Source of the DNA: Cyathus striatus
Taxonomy: Eukaryota; Basidiomycota; Agaricomycetes; Agaricales; Nidulariaceae
DNA: 64,000 nucleotides
Assembly (NCBI GenBank): GCA_025738555.1
Contig: JAOVFP010000008.1
Span: 868,001-932,000 of the forward strand
Direction of reading: 5' to 3'
Below, one piece after another: positions 1 through 11,906 of the stretch. The translations under genes and the position numbers were made by a program. Numbering within the stretch: position 1 is the stretch's first letter; every line of letters begins with the position of its first letter. The notes beneath the pieces are model-generated. The model was not told the origin of the DNA, did not search any database, and saw only the letters and a list, made by a program, of their open reading frames with translations.

Positions 1-1345
1 TGGACAATTTGGATTGCAAAGGACAAGCTATGATGACAGCAAGGGTACTGTCATCATTATGAGAGCATGACTTAAATTCACCAAAGAAAATCAAGACCTG
101 GCTATTATCTTCAGCAGAACATCAGCTTGAGTAGGTAATTTTTGAAAGCCACAGAGAAAGAGCAAACTGAAACTGAGGAGAGATAAAAATCCTCACTTTT
201 GATACCATAGAATTAAATGCTGGCTCACTTGAAGAACTACATGATGGAGCCACTGTTAGACATGTTGTAATCCCAGCTATAGGTATGATCAATGCATACC
301 TTTGAGGAAGACAAACAGCTAAGATCTACTATCAGCATACTGAAAGAGTGAAGACAAAGGAAGACACATGATATGCTTGCAGTGGTATTCCTTATATGCA
401 TGGTCAATGGTTACTGTATAAATCTAGCATGAAGCAGTGATCAGAAATTAGGAAGGGAAGAGAGAGGGGATAGTTACATTGCCTGTGGACCCCAACAGCT
501 GGAACATTTCCTTTAGCTTTAGTTAGTCAGAGATGAGGGATGGTAAAGATAACACACAGTTCAAGATAGAAGCAAGGAAGATGGGAAATAAATACAATAC
601 AAGATCATAGAGTAGTAGGATTTTCAATTGATAATATTTGATTGAAATAGTGGTCCAATTCATAAGTGTACTAAATACATTTTGAATAGTTTTGGTTTTA
701 ATAGTGGCAGGAGCCAATCAGGTTGAGATTACAGCAAGAACCAATCAGGTTGAGATCCCAAAGTCAGATCTCAAAATTGCCTTTTCAGTATGTCAAGAGT
801 CTCCTAAGACCCACCTACCTTAAAAGGTAGTGGGAATTTCTATTACGTAATCAGCTGAAGCGTACATCGATGTGTCTGTTCGTGTGCGTGCACGTTATCT
901 TTCTCATCTTCCCTCCAACGCCAACACTACTGCCTCATCCCCAGCACCACTATTACTCAACAGGTATAAAGATCATCGGTACTGCATGCTACCAAGAGCC
1001 ACTAAATACTGCAGTTCATCTTACCAGTGGCTGTGTCATCACCTCTAGTCTCTCTCCTCAAGTTTTTATTTTATAAATTTTCTTTCAATTCATTGGTATG
1101 CTTTATGTTTCAAGCTTTTCCTTTTCTTCCAATAATCTACCATTAATTTCCGCTTTGTTCAACTATTCCTCATTAGGTACTCTCTTTATTTTAATGTTCA
1201 TTAAAATCCATGTATCTACTTCCTCCCAATCCAGTTGAATTTACCCTCCCTTCTCAACACCTTAGAACACCCAAGGTCGAACAGATGTTCACCGGTTTGC
1301 TTACAAATTTCTTTGTTTAGGCCTCAAGCTTATTGTTTCCTCTAC
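1..1345. other. Left-end intergenic sequence, no gene recognised
   Basis: A/T-rich sequence with only short open frames of poor composition. A short direct repeat (CAATCAGGTTGAGAT) occurs twice near 716-755, spaced about 31 bp. Homology to module copy B begins near 1346, where the sequence matches 18144 onward. Nothing else could be supported. Confidence 0.5.
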
Positions 1346-1519
1346 AGCTGTTTGTGTATTTTATAGGTTATAAAATCTTTGATTGTATAGCCCGAACACC
1401 AGACATTTAACTTCTTTTTTTTAACTTGGCAATGTGTGCTGGATCAGCACTCAGCACAGTCCTCATTTATGGAATACTTAAACAGCTGGCTAATTGCCTG
1501 ATGGTCATTATTACTCATA

Positions 1520-1930
1520 ATGTGGTATACACTGGCTCTATTCTCTCTCTCCGCATTCCTCATTTCATCTGCACAGGCAGTGCCTTATCCCTTCAATGTA
1601 ACCGGAAATACTGCTGTACATGATCCCACTATGTGTCAGGATAAAAATGGGACTTTCTTTGTCTTTAATACATCATATACATACATGACATATGCATACA
1701 ATCTTAACCAGATCAATGCTCCTTCAGCTACTGGGCGAGGGATTTCGATTCAAACATCTCCCGATCTTGTCAATTGGATGCTAATTGGAACGGTTTGTCC
1801 TGAGGGTGCAAACTGGACAGATCCTTACACTCGGACTTCCAATGTGTCTGCCTGTCTTTAAATTAAGTTGAATTATTCACCATGATACCTCTACATGCTA
1901 GAGCCCTATGGGCACCAGACTGAACATACT
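1520..1930 (+). pseudogene. GH43 arabinan endo-1,5-alpha-L-arabinosidase-like, N-terminal remnant (module copy A)
   Basis: The open frame 1520-1861 starts with a clear signal peptide (hydrophobic residues 3-18, Ala-rich cleavage region). It continues into a segment typical of family 43 glycosidases: VHDPTMCQ, containing the HDP motif with the catalytic-base Asp, then GTFFVF, then TSPDLVNW and GTVCPEGANWTD. These match the first blade of the five-bladed propeller of secreted arabinanases. The frame stops at 1861. A further in-frame scrap (ALWAPD, then a stop) near 1902-1922 looks like the start of the next exon. The remaining blades are absent, so this is a 5' fragment of a gene of about 320 codons. 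A shorter copy lies at 19374. The family call is from recognised motifs; the loss of function is inferred. Confidence 0.7.
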
Positions 1931-2583
1931 TAAATGGAGAATTTATTGTAAACTATTTTATTTGCATGATATTTCTTGTCTCTTGACCAGTTGTAGCTTT
2001 ATTATGCCGCATCAACTTCTAGCTTGGAAAATGTAGGTACTTTTTTGGAAGGAACTGAGCTACTACGATCTTACGTGTTCTCCTCTACCTCTGGTCTTCA
2101 ATGTTCTTAGCCAAATTCGAGGCAGGCCTTTCAGGTACGTATTTCGTTTTATGAACCACACCATCTCTGCCTGATGTGGCTCATCAGGCTCTTGGGTGAA
2201 TCATGGACTGATGACATCAACATCGAGCACAGATGACTATCATGTGTGCTTTACATGTACATAAACTTCAGTGATGATCTCTGATTAGTCAAAAACAGGC
2301 TATAGATTCAAATTCATATAATATATCCTTCCTTTCATAGAGGAGCTTATGTAGCTTGATTATCGGTATGTGATGGTTTATTATGCCCCAAATTTTGAAG
2401 CTGATACGATTAATCCATGCATGTAGTTGAAGAATGGTTCTTATCATTTGAAAGCTTTTTTACAGGAATAAAGCTCCTCAAGATTGTTCCTTTGTCTTTT
2501 GCACATAATCTCGATATCTCATGCCCATAGTTTGGATCCATGTACCGGGCTGCCAAAGGACAACACCATCCCATCTTTGGCTA

Positions 2584-3600
2584 CTGTCAGCTACCCGGAA
2601 CCTGGTCAATCTTCATCTTGTTGCTTTCACAATCACTTTCTGCTCAGTTTTTTTGCACATATTTGTAGTTAGCTATTATAGTAACATAATGCTCAATTTT
2701 TGTGATGAGAGCATGTCTGGTTACTGAGAAATGTTGCAATGAGTATGTGATTCCAATCAAAGTTGGCTAAATTTAGCATGCAGATTCTCACACGCTTTCT
2801 CGAAGACAATTTCTCTGCATTGTCCATACCCATCCTTGTACAACATAATGTTGTGTAGCTATTTTCGAGCACCCTTTGTTCAATGGAGCATCTTATAATG
2901 TAATAATTGCTATATATCTTAGGTTACAATGCTAGTTTTTAGTATAGTAGTAGCAGAATAACAATTTAGAGCATATATATGAAAATCAATACACCACTTG
3001 AACAGCATGCCTGAAGAGACTTAGACTTCTGGAAGTGGATATATATGCATGAACAATCACAGAACATTATAGATCAGATTTTTTGCGATTTTATTTGCAG
3101 TGGTATGCATAGATATGATATGCATGGCTTATGTCATTCTTTATGGTCTATTTGAGGAGAATTTTAAGTTACAGACTAAATGAAGCCAATAATTCAACTT
3201 AAATAGGATGTATCTATGTCTTAATATTGTAGCAAGTCCGCACGAAAGCTGTAGCTTCAATAGAAACATTATACAATGGCAATAAGACTGAAAACAACAT
3301 ACTCGTTAGCGACATCAATGAGTTCTAAGCTTAGTCAAAGCTTAGTAATTAATACTAGCCGAGACCCTGTCAGGGTTATATATGCGCTGACCAGGTTCCG
3401 GTTACCAAAATCGTCAGGAGACTTCAGAATAAAAATACTCATAGCACATTGAAGAGAACCTCAAAAATTCTGATTCAAAGTGTGATAGAATTTAAAATAA
3501 ATACATAATGCAGCACACACATTTTATGTTAGAAAAATAGACACTGGAATGGACAATTCACATTTTACGCTAGAGTGACCAGGATCTAGATCGGCAGCAG
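2584..3600. mobile_element. TA-flanked 1017-bp insertion in module copy A (Tc1/mariner-like, degenerate ends)
   Basis: Copy B reads GGCTAGAGGAAC where copy A reads GGCTA, then 1017 bp, then TAGAGGAAC, so the insert is flanked by a TA duplication. Its ends are weakly inverted: left CTGTCAGCTACCCGGAACCT, right complement CTGCTGCCGATCTAGATCCT, both continuing GGTCA. A second inverted copy of CCGGAACCTGGTCA lies near 3390. No coding capacity is seen. The call rests on the A/B comparison; a deletion in B with TA microhomology is the alternative. Confidence 0.55.
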
Positions 3601-3884
3601 TAGAGGAACAGCTAACCAGGATGTGATTGAAGCTAGCACCATTTTCGAGTTTGGAAGCAATTTCTGCCTTTTCACGTCATGGGATAGGTGCTGTCGGGGT
3701 GTCAACAGCACATACAATATCCGAGCAGTGGGCAGGCCCCAAAGTTTGCTTTTTACCAGAAATGCAACCATTTTTGACTGGAATCTTTTTTGAAGCATAA
3801 CAGGACCTTATGTTGATCAAGATAATGTCGAATTGTTAGAAGGGGGTGGTACCTTGGTTTTAGCTTGTCATGGAAACATAAGAT

Positions 3885-5345
3885 CTATATCTAATGTTGC
3901 ATGCATATTGTTCTTAATGATGTTGTAGATCATTGGACCTGGAAGCAAGGATCTACTACTGATTGATGGAAAGCCGATTTTGCTCTATCGTCAGTCCATT
4001 TCATGATTATTATACCTCAACAGGTAGCTATGTAAGTGGCATATAATTAATCTGCGCTGATTTGAACTTCTTCAGTGGGTGGCCCATGAGTGTCGCATTT
4101 ATCTTAAGTATATAATAAATTGAACCAAAGCATAGGTTGTAAATTAATCAGTGCATACTATACAATTTCTATTATACACTGGGATATCCATTAATCCGAA
4201 TACTTATATGCAAGTTCTTATTATACTACAAGTGTGAAATGGTGTACAAATATATAAGGAAGATAATGTACATCCATGTAAACTTCATTGAGTATTAAAA
4301 TGTATTTGAATAATCGACACTTGGTGTGGTGTGCATATGCAGTAAGTATATGATTTGCAAGTTACAGCATAACAAATTTCTTGGGTTGACATAATACTGC
4401 ATTGTTGATAATTATCATCCGTAACAGCAGTAGAGATTACTATACACAGGCGGCATCCTCACCTTCGGAGTTGCATGTAGTGCAATGCGGTTATATTCGA
4501 CTCCAGATTTTAATTATCTTTGTCTTACCCAACACCTGTTGTGATCTGCAAATGATTGCAGCATTGGTGTATTCCTATGAATACACAGAATAAGTACAGC
4601 TATGTAAAAATAGAAACATACCTCGTTGTATTTAGTCCTGAGTCGAATACAATGTTTGTGATTGAGTGTTTTCAGTGTAGCATGTATGATAAGTTGAGTC
4701 TTCGAAGTGTAAGTCAATCAAGAGCAAGTGTCAAACAAGTCACATGCTACCGCCGATTGGACTATCCAATGATATTCTGCAATCGACAATACTAGATACA
4801 GTAGTCTAGTACTTTAAGTAGTGAGTAGATAAGTAAATATATGTATGTACCCTTTTTAGCAACAGTACAAGACTTAGCGCTTAGCCTTAAGTCGAGTCTG
4901 GTTCTTACAGTCACACTGTTAAAGAGGTTGAAAAAGGATTTATTCAATGTGCTTATCTACCAATGTTTATATACATTTCTATGCTACTGTTTCCAAAGTG
5001 TTCTCAATACTTCTGCTATGTTGGAGATATATAAAGTACATTCTCTGCTATTCTACTACTGTTGCTGGAACATTCTCAATGGTCCAGTAATATTGTAGAT
5101 ACTTCAAAATCCATCTAGGCGAGTCCAGAGCTAACCACACTTGGTGATCTCGGACTTTCCTAATTAATACTTCTTTCTCTTTAGGGGTTTTAACGATGGG
5201 GTCTGATCAGATTGAGCGGCACAGCCATGAAATAATGAGAGGACAAGATACAAACAAATGAAGAAAAAAGTAGAAATAAGTGGAAAAGGCAAGGAAATAT
5301 GCTAATATCTAAGAATAGTTGAATATTCATAACAACACCAAGTCC
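3885..5345. other. Copy A-specific segment without a recognisable gene
   Basis: Copies A and B align up to about 3880 / 20300 and again from about 5346 / 20638. Copy A holds 1.46 kb here where copy B holds about 335 bp of hairpin repeats. The sequence is A/T-rich with many short open frames but no domain or credible splice structure. The origin is unknown; it may be an old insertion. Confidence 0.45.
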
Positions 5346-5752
5346 AACACATATTTCAAGGACCAATCTCAGTGACCGATGGTTCATTTATGCTCTGATA
5401 TTACATCTTGTGTGGGAAGGAGCTGATCACTTGATCTGAGTTGGTCAGCATGATTCACAGCTGGAAAACACGATTTGTCGCTAAGGCCATAGGTTGGGTG
5501 TCTTTGAAATCACTGTAGGGTTTCCTGGGAGTTCGATTCTCAAATTCTAAAAATATACTGTCTGCAGAAAGTTGTGATGGTATTCTCATTTGGAGTGACT
5601 AACTGCCAGGTAATCTCTGTGGACCTTGATCTGGTTGATAATCAACCAGTGAAAGCAACCTTTCATAGATTGAATTTCACATTAGGTAGTAGGTTGGATT
5701 TCAGAGTTAGCAAGATGGTTTTCAAAGCGCTGCATCTTAGTTACGCAATTTC

Positions 5753-5762
5753 TCTTTTATAA
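5753..5762 (+). promoter_or_regulatory. TATA-like element of the copy A aspartic protease
   Basis: TTTTATAA lies about 80 bp upstream of the ATG at 5837 and is followed by a C/T-rich tract. The same arrangement is conserved in copy B (21043-21049). Confidence 0.45.
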
Positions 5763-6531
5763 CACTTCTCATTCTCCCGCCCCCTCTTTGTCCCTTTTCC
5801 TTTTCCTTCACCTTCCACTCTTCTGCTGGTCCAGTTATGATTGCTTCATCCCTTCTTTTTGCCCTTTTTGTCTTTCCATTGGCTCTAGACGCCAAACCTT
5901 TACATTTAAACATCCAGCGTAGATCACCCGTCACCCGTGATATTCACTACTATACCTGTGTTACACAACATATAAGGGCGAAGTATGGTTACACAAATGC
6001 AGCTGCTACTCATCTGAAACTAGATCGCAAGAGGTCAAGTTCATCAGATATTGCTGTCACCAACCTGGTGCGTAGAACTTTACATCTACTACATTCTCAT
6101 TGACAATGACATTTCATCTTGTCACTTAGCAAGGTGACATTAGCTACTTCGGAAGTGTATCAATAGGGACTCCGTGAGTATTATTGCTCTGCTTTTCTCT
6201 TCACATCGAGAGTGTCTCTTCCCCCCATTCCACTATGCTGTATACTAACTTTCCTGTTGCCACTGTGTTGCCATTATTTGGTCGTAATTCGCCATCCTAT
6301 TATCTCTGAGATCTGTTGTGTGCTCAGTGTCTCAAATCTATCAACTTTTGCTACAGTTGCTAATCTAGTTTATAGATCACAAATTTTCAATGTTATTCTG
6401 GACACTGGGTCATCCGATCTTTGGGTGGCAGACACAACATGTAAAAACTGCAGCACAAATACACCTCTATTTGATTCATCAAAATCATCAACATTCAAGA
6501 AGCAGACAACCAGGACCAACTCTGCAGAGAC

Positions 6532-6848
6532 TGTTAGATATTCTGGGTTGCACAGCTTCCTTGACAGCTGTCACTTGTCACCTGTCATACTTGACAGATC
6601 TGTGATTGACAGATACTTGATTGACAGATTTGTGATTGACAGATTGACAGCTGTCAGTTACCTTAGTTACAGGACTTTGGTTGGACTTTGGTAGACTTAC
6701 TCAGTATATAAACACTCTGTAACTTGGTAGTTGTTAATAAGTTTCATCCCCATTTTGTGTCTGTGTCTGTGTCTGTGTTTGAGTTCTTGCTCCTTTACCA
6801 CTCCTCTTTGCTCTCAACCACCCTCCTTATCCTTTGTTACTTCTGACA
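6532..6848. mobile_element. Solo LTR (317 bp) with 5-bp TSD GAGAC
   Basis: The insert begins TGTTAGATATTC, ends ACTTCTGACA (TG...CA) and is flanked on both sides by GAGAC (6527-6531 and 6849-6853). Removing the insert and one GAGAC gives the uninterrupted exon seen in copy B. It contains repeated ATTGACAGAT-like motifs (6550-6655), a TATATAAA box near 6706 and a short TGTCTG repeat near 6762. This is the structure of a solo LTR left by recombination of an LTR retrotransposon; the family is not identified. Confidence 0.9.
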
Positions 6849-7038
6849 GAGACACAGATCCAGTATGGGATAGGACAGGTCTCTGGTGTGATTGCATCTG
6901 ACACTTAGTGTACAGGGCAAAACCTCACAGAGAGCCTCGCCATGCCAGGCAAAGGCAAAACCTGGCGTGAGAAAGTGGCAAAAGGTGGAAAGGCTGGTGA
7001 ATGTATTAGTAATCGATGTAACTATGTAATACAGAATT

Positions 7039-10000
7039 CTATAGTCCCATTGAATGAAGCAACAATTTGTGATCCCAATCTCCACTATTTCCTTCAGTTG
7101 GAGTATCAACGACAGTGTTCTGAATCGAAGGGAGCTGTCCTCTGCGTATGATATCAATGAGAGAGGTGTTGTAAACATTTTCCACAGGTATAGCAGCACT
7201 AAAACCATCACCACTAGCAGTTGTGAAGCCAGATTGTTCCAATGCTGTGAACTCAGCATCCAGTTCTTGCATTGAGATAGCTTCAACTCCATCAAGATCT
7301 ATATCTGCCCCTTCATATCCAATCTGAAGAGGAATAGGTACCATAAAATCTTCAGTCATGATTTCAGCACATTCAGTATTGATTCCCTTTCCAGTTATGT
7401 GCATATGAGCATGATGGCAGCGAGGATCCTTTCCTTCAGCAATGGCCTCTTCATATAAATGGCAGTTATAGAAATTACAAAGCATTTCAAGTGATCCCAA
7501 ATGATCAACTGTCAAACGAGATCGTTTGACACTCTGAACTCTGCCCAAATTGGAAAAGAAGCACTCCACTTCTGCAGCATGTGGAACTATGGCCATAATC
7601 TTGAGAGCAAATGTCCAAATTGGGTGAAATCCAACATTGACAGATGTCCACCATGCCTTCATGTCCGCTTTTCCCCCAGTGAAAGGTGACTCTTCACTCG
7701 CATATGCTTGAATATCCCTCAAAAGCTGCTCTGCATGTGCCCATGACCATTCCCACTTTTCCACTATGATGAGTGCAATATTGAATGCATCCTTCAATGT
7801 CCTAGAATGTACTGATGATGATAGGGCTAATTTTCAACATAGTGGGTGAAGGAAGAGGGAAAGCCAATGAAGTTCTGTGTTCATGGTATGGAAATAGTGA
7901 GCTACAGTTTCTTTAGCATGTCGAAGGAACTGCTTGTCTTCAAACTCAGATTCTGGTAAGTTGTTGATCTCGTGATGAGCCCAGATTAACTGTATCATAC
8001 AATCAGCCAGCATCACATCCCGAGACTCTGTATCACCAATTAGGTCAACAAGAGGCTTGCAAATGCAAATGAACTCCTCATTGAGTTGCCACCAGCCAAG
8101 CTCGAGAACACAAGATATAACATCACACTGTATAGGAGAGAAGCCACCAATTGTATGTTGGGCTTCATCACGAGAGCAGAGCTCATAGAGAACCTTTTTG
8201 TGCTCCTGTACACTAAGAGCCTGAAGGATAACAGCATAGAAGTGGGACTCGGTATTCTTCTTCAATCCACATGTTATATTATTCTCTCATGCTAATTGTT
8301 CAAGCTGACCACCCCAATAGTGCAATGCATTGAAAAAGGTTACAATCTTTGTATTCTTTTTGATCAAGCTCTTCACACTTGCATAGTTTGATACCTTTCC
8401 TAGAATAGTGTTCACACCATGTATAAAACATGGCAATGGCTGTTAGTTACCAAGGTGAGTTGATTATGAATAGCAATTCATCTAGCAGAATTACTTACTA
8501 AGATCCAAGGGTAGCAGCCTTCAGTAGTCCACTTTCAACGAAATGATTGCATCATTGTTGGGTTGTCAGTACAGACAGCAATAATAGACCATGCTTTCAC
8601 AGCCTCTTGTCTCAAGGCTTCATTGGCAACAGTAACAAGGTTACAGTGCCAATCAAAAGTATTGCACACACAAAATGCAAACAAACAAGATTGCAAGAAA
8701 CATAACTTCCCTCAAAGTAGCTCAAATCTCTTCATGTAAAATGTATATATGTAATACACGACTTGCCCTATCATAATATGATTTTTCCAAATTTTTATAT
8801 ACACAGAATAATGCTACAGGAAGTGATGAAAAAGGTGAGGTTTTGACTGTATTGCACACTTTACCACATTACTTGGGCTTGACAAAATTATGTGTATTTT
8901 AAGTATGTTATGCTACTGCTTAAGAGCTTTAAAACGCGTCATTGAACATAAAATTTGGAGCTGTATATCATTTGTTATTGTCAAGGTGTTCTGGAGACTT
9001 TTGCTAAAAATAGCCAAATTATGCTAAAAATAGCGAAAGTCTCCAGAACACCTTGACAATAACAAATGATATACAGCTCCAAATTTTATGTTCAATGACG
9101 CGTTTTAAAGCTCTTAAGCAGTAGCATAACATACTTAAAATGCACATAATTTTGTCAAGCCCAAGTAATGTGGTAAAGTGTGCAATACAGTCAAAACCTC
9201 ACCTTTTTTCATCACTTCCTGTAGCATTATTCTGTGTATATAAAAATTTGGAAAAATCATATTATGATAGGGCAAGTCGTGTATTACATATATACATTTT
9301 ACATGAAGAGATTTGAGCTACTTTGAGGGAAGTTATATTTCTCGCAATCTTGTTTGTTTGTATTTTGTGTGTGCAATACTTTTGATTGGCACTGTATCTG
9401 CTGTTGCTTGTATACCTGTAAGCTCCTTCAGTGCTAGAATGATTGGAAACTCTCCAACTTCAGACAGCAGGCATCCATATAAACTGTACTTCATGCTATC
9501 CTCCCAACCATCCATCAAGTACATCAAATTATCCCTCTTCTTTAGCCTCTCCATGTCGTCTTCATAGGCTCTTCCTTCTTCTGCTGGAAGATACTTTGTT
9601 GTGAGAATGAAGCAAGAAGGTGGTGAATAACATGGGTGTATATTTCCCACCCATTTACGAAAGAAGGGGCTGTCGGCCTGCTTGAAAGGTATATTCCCAT
9701 GAATAAACCACCTGTAAATTTACTCCATATCAGACCTATCACCTCAATGCATGCAGGCCACCAGTAACTCACTTTATAAGATGGGTATTTGCTCTGTCCT
9801 CCTCCTTCTGTGTAAGTGCCTGATCCACAAAGCTTTGCATACTGCTAATAATAGTAACAGCATTCCCAGCATCAAGCTTGTGCTTCTTATGGGGATGCAC
9901 TTCCTCATCTGCAATGACTTCAGGCTCAGAGTCTGATAATTCTATTATAGCCCCTCCACCATGAGAAACCAGATGTTGATTGGCTTCCTTTTGCACCAGC

Positions 10001-10188
10001 TCAGGTACTTTAGAGCATTGTAGGCCATTAGCTAGGTGTATGGAGCATCTTCCATTGTGGTGAACTAGTTCCTTCAAGCAGTAGTTACAAACAACTGTCT
10101 ATCATTTTGTACTAGGATTATGCTCCTTCTTTGTAAAATGGTTGTTGATAAATGTGTCTGCAGGTCTTCCTCCCTTGTTTTTTCCCAT
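7039..10188 (-). pseudogene. hAT transposase (BED finger / DUF659 / C-terminal dimerisation), inactivated
   Basis: Read on the minus strand, the probable start is MGKNKGGRPADTF at 10188. It is followed by a BED-type zinc finger (CNYC ... H) that has two adjacent in-frame stops just before it. A DUF659-like block follows (YLMDGWEDS ... LYG, near 9540-9450), then, after the nested foldback element, the continuation NLVTVANEAL and AVCTDNPTM. The C-terminal part (7797-7039) holds the typical hAT dimerisation region (IVPHAAEVECFFSNLGRVQS). Several stops and frame changes and the nested insertion make it non-functional. It is not closely similar to the intact transposase at 36.4-39.2 kb. Confidence 0.8.
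8644..9394. mobile_element. Foldback Tc1/mariner-type MITE (751 bp), TA TSD, inside the hAT transposase
   Basis: The element is an almost perfect long palindrome. The left arm 8644-9000 (start CAGTGCCAATCAAAAGTATT) is the inverse of the right arm ending CTTTTGATTGGCACTG at 9394. A spacer of about 33 bp at the centre has two copies of GCTAAAAATAGC. TA flanks both sides (8642-8643, 9395-9396). Removing it with one TA rejoins the transposase frame exactly. CAGTG-AAAGT ends and a TA target are Tc1/mariner characters. It has no transposase of its own. Confidence 0.88.
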
Positions 10189-10300
10189 TTCAGTGCGATT
10201 TCCATCAGGAAAAACCCCATCAGCTAAATTAGTGATATTAGTAAATTTAAGGTATACCCATGTCTAAATGTTACTAATTTCGGGTAATTCAACTTAATTT

Positions 10301-10475
10301 TACTTATATTGCCTATTGTGAGGCACAATAAGTGTTCATAAGTTTGGTACAATAGTAAAGCATACTTACTTGTACTTATATTTCCTATTGTGAGCATGAT
10401 AAGTGTTTATAAGTTTGGTACAATGGCAAAGCAAACTTACTTGTACTTATATTACCTACTGTGAGAATGATAAAT
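10301..10475. repeat. Tandem repeat, 71-72 bp period, about 2.4 copies
   Basis: TACTTATATTNCCTAYTGTGAG recurs at 10301, 10373 and 10444, each followed by a related GATAAGTGTT-ATAAGTTTGGTACAAT segment. It lies in the noncoding part of the hAT element and may be a subterminal repeat array. Confidence 0.75.
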
Positions 10476-11631
10476 TTTACAGGAATTAACCATCATGAAA
10501 TTAAGACATTATGCAATTTTTGTGTAAGATACCAGCTGTTCTCATAGCAAATCCATTTCAGAGATGTGCTATATATATTACATTCAATGGTAGCACATGT
10601 ACAATACTTTTTAGTATAAATTGTAGCTAAGAACCAATATTATGGTGGGGAACACACACTTTATCCTACATCATTGTTAATTGGAGGGAAAATATGTTAC
10701 ATACAAATTAAGTGTAAGAACTATATGAAGGTTTAAACATCTAAGTTCAAATAGCAAGCAATAAAGTGACACTGTGAAGTGGTCATGGCAAGAGAGAAAG
10801 TTAGCATGTGATCACTTCACTTTGTTTGGCCTTGATTATAGAGCACATGCATGTTGAATTTGACACATTGACGGTTGTCGTGCTTCTTTCAATTCCCCCA
10901 CCTTTCCTAAGTTCCTTCCTTCCCCTCCCTCCTTCCCCCCCTCCTTCCCCTGCTCATTACTTGTGTCCACTCATCTAGTAAAATGCTGGCTTTCTACTTT
11001 AAGATCCAACTTCAATCTCTGTCCTTGAGTCTGCTTTGATAACTTACACTGGTCTCTCACTGCAAAAGCTTCTGCATCTCAGCACCTCAACTCATTGTAC
11101 AACTGGTCTCACATGCCTTCCAACTTCTGGGCTCATCCTCCACTTGAACTCTTATTCATGGTCTCTGTTCCCTGGTATGTATTTGAGTTATCTTGTTATA
11201 TGTGTGCTCATCATGTTATTGTTGCTATCATTGAGTGTGTGGTGCTGCTGGGTGATGGAAAGGGGGTGGATATGGGGGATATGTGTAGCTGGATGTTGTG
11301 GGGGTGTACATGTTATAATTGAGTGAGTGCTGGTGGGATGGGGGGATATATGTAGCTGGAGTTGTGGGGTGTATGTGGTATATCTTGAGGGGGTTGTTGT
11401 ATTTAATGTATATATTAATGTAACTACTTTCATTGTAATACAATAACAATATATAATTAACTAAAGCCTATTATATACTGCACTGAGTGAAATTGGAGTG
11501 AAAAGCAATGTGTGCTTATAAGCATCTGGTTTTGGTTTATGTGGGCATATTACCCTTTAAATGAGCTTATCAGTCCTTATCTGAACTAAAAATGGCGGAA
11601 TAAGGTTGGGACCTTACTATTATCACTAATA

Positions 11632-11906
11632 CTGTATCAATACGACCAAGTGTTCGCCACTTTTCAGCGTGACAGCCATGAACACTTGGACCCTCTGTTC
11701 AAAGGGCCATGCTGGGTGTGACAAAAATTATAAGTGTTCATGGGGATCTACGCGAGCGAAGCGAGCGGCCGAAAATTCAACCTTAACCTCAATTTTTTCG
11801 CCGTATCTCTGTTCAAAATGCTCTGTGACGCGTGACAAACAGGACATCTGTTCCTGTTCATGACCCTGTGTGACGCGTCACCGAACACTTGGTCGTATTG
11901 ATACAG
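11632..11906. mobile_element. Small MITE (275 bp) with TA TSD
   Basis: Inverted ends CTGTATCAATACGACCAAGT (left) and the same in complement (right), then GTTC. TA flanks both sides (11630-11631, 11907-11908). The right arm continues GGTGACGCGTCAC, a short palindrome, and the interior contains GCGAGCGAAGCGAGC. Tc1/mariner-type by target; no coding capacity. Nested in the 6906-12172 hAT element. Confidence 0.8.

Noticed and set aside
6942..7295. Open frames on both strands at the left end of the hAT element
   Set aside because: They overlap the end of the transposase in other frames and the terminal repeat; shadows only.
11036..11449. Overlapping open frames on both strands (up to 96 codons)
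   Set aside because: They fall in a G/T-rich low-complexity stretch in the noncoding half of the hAT element.
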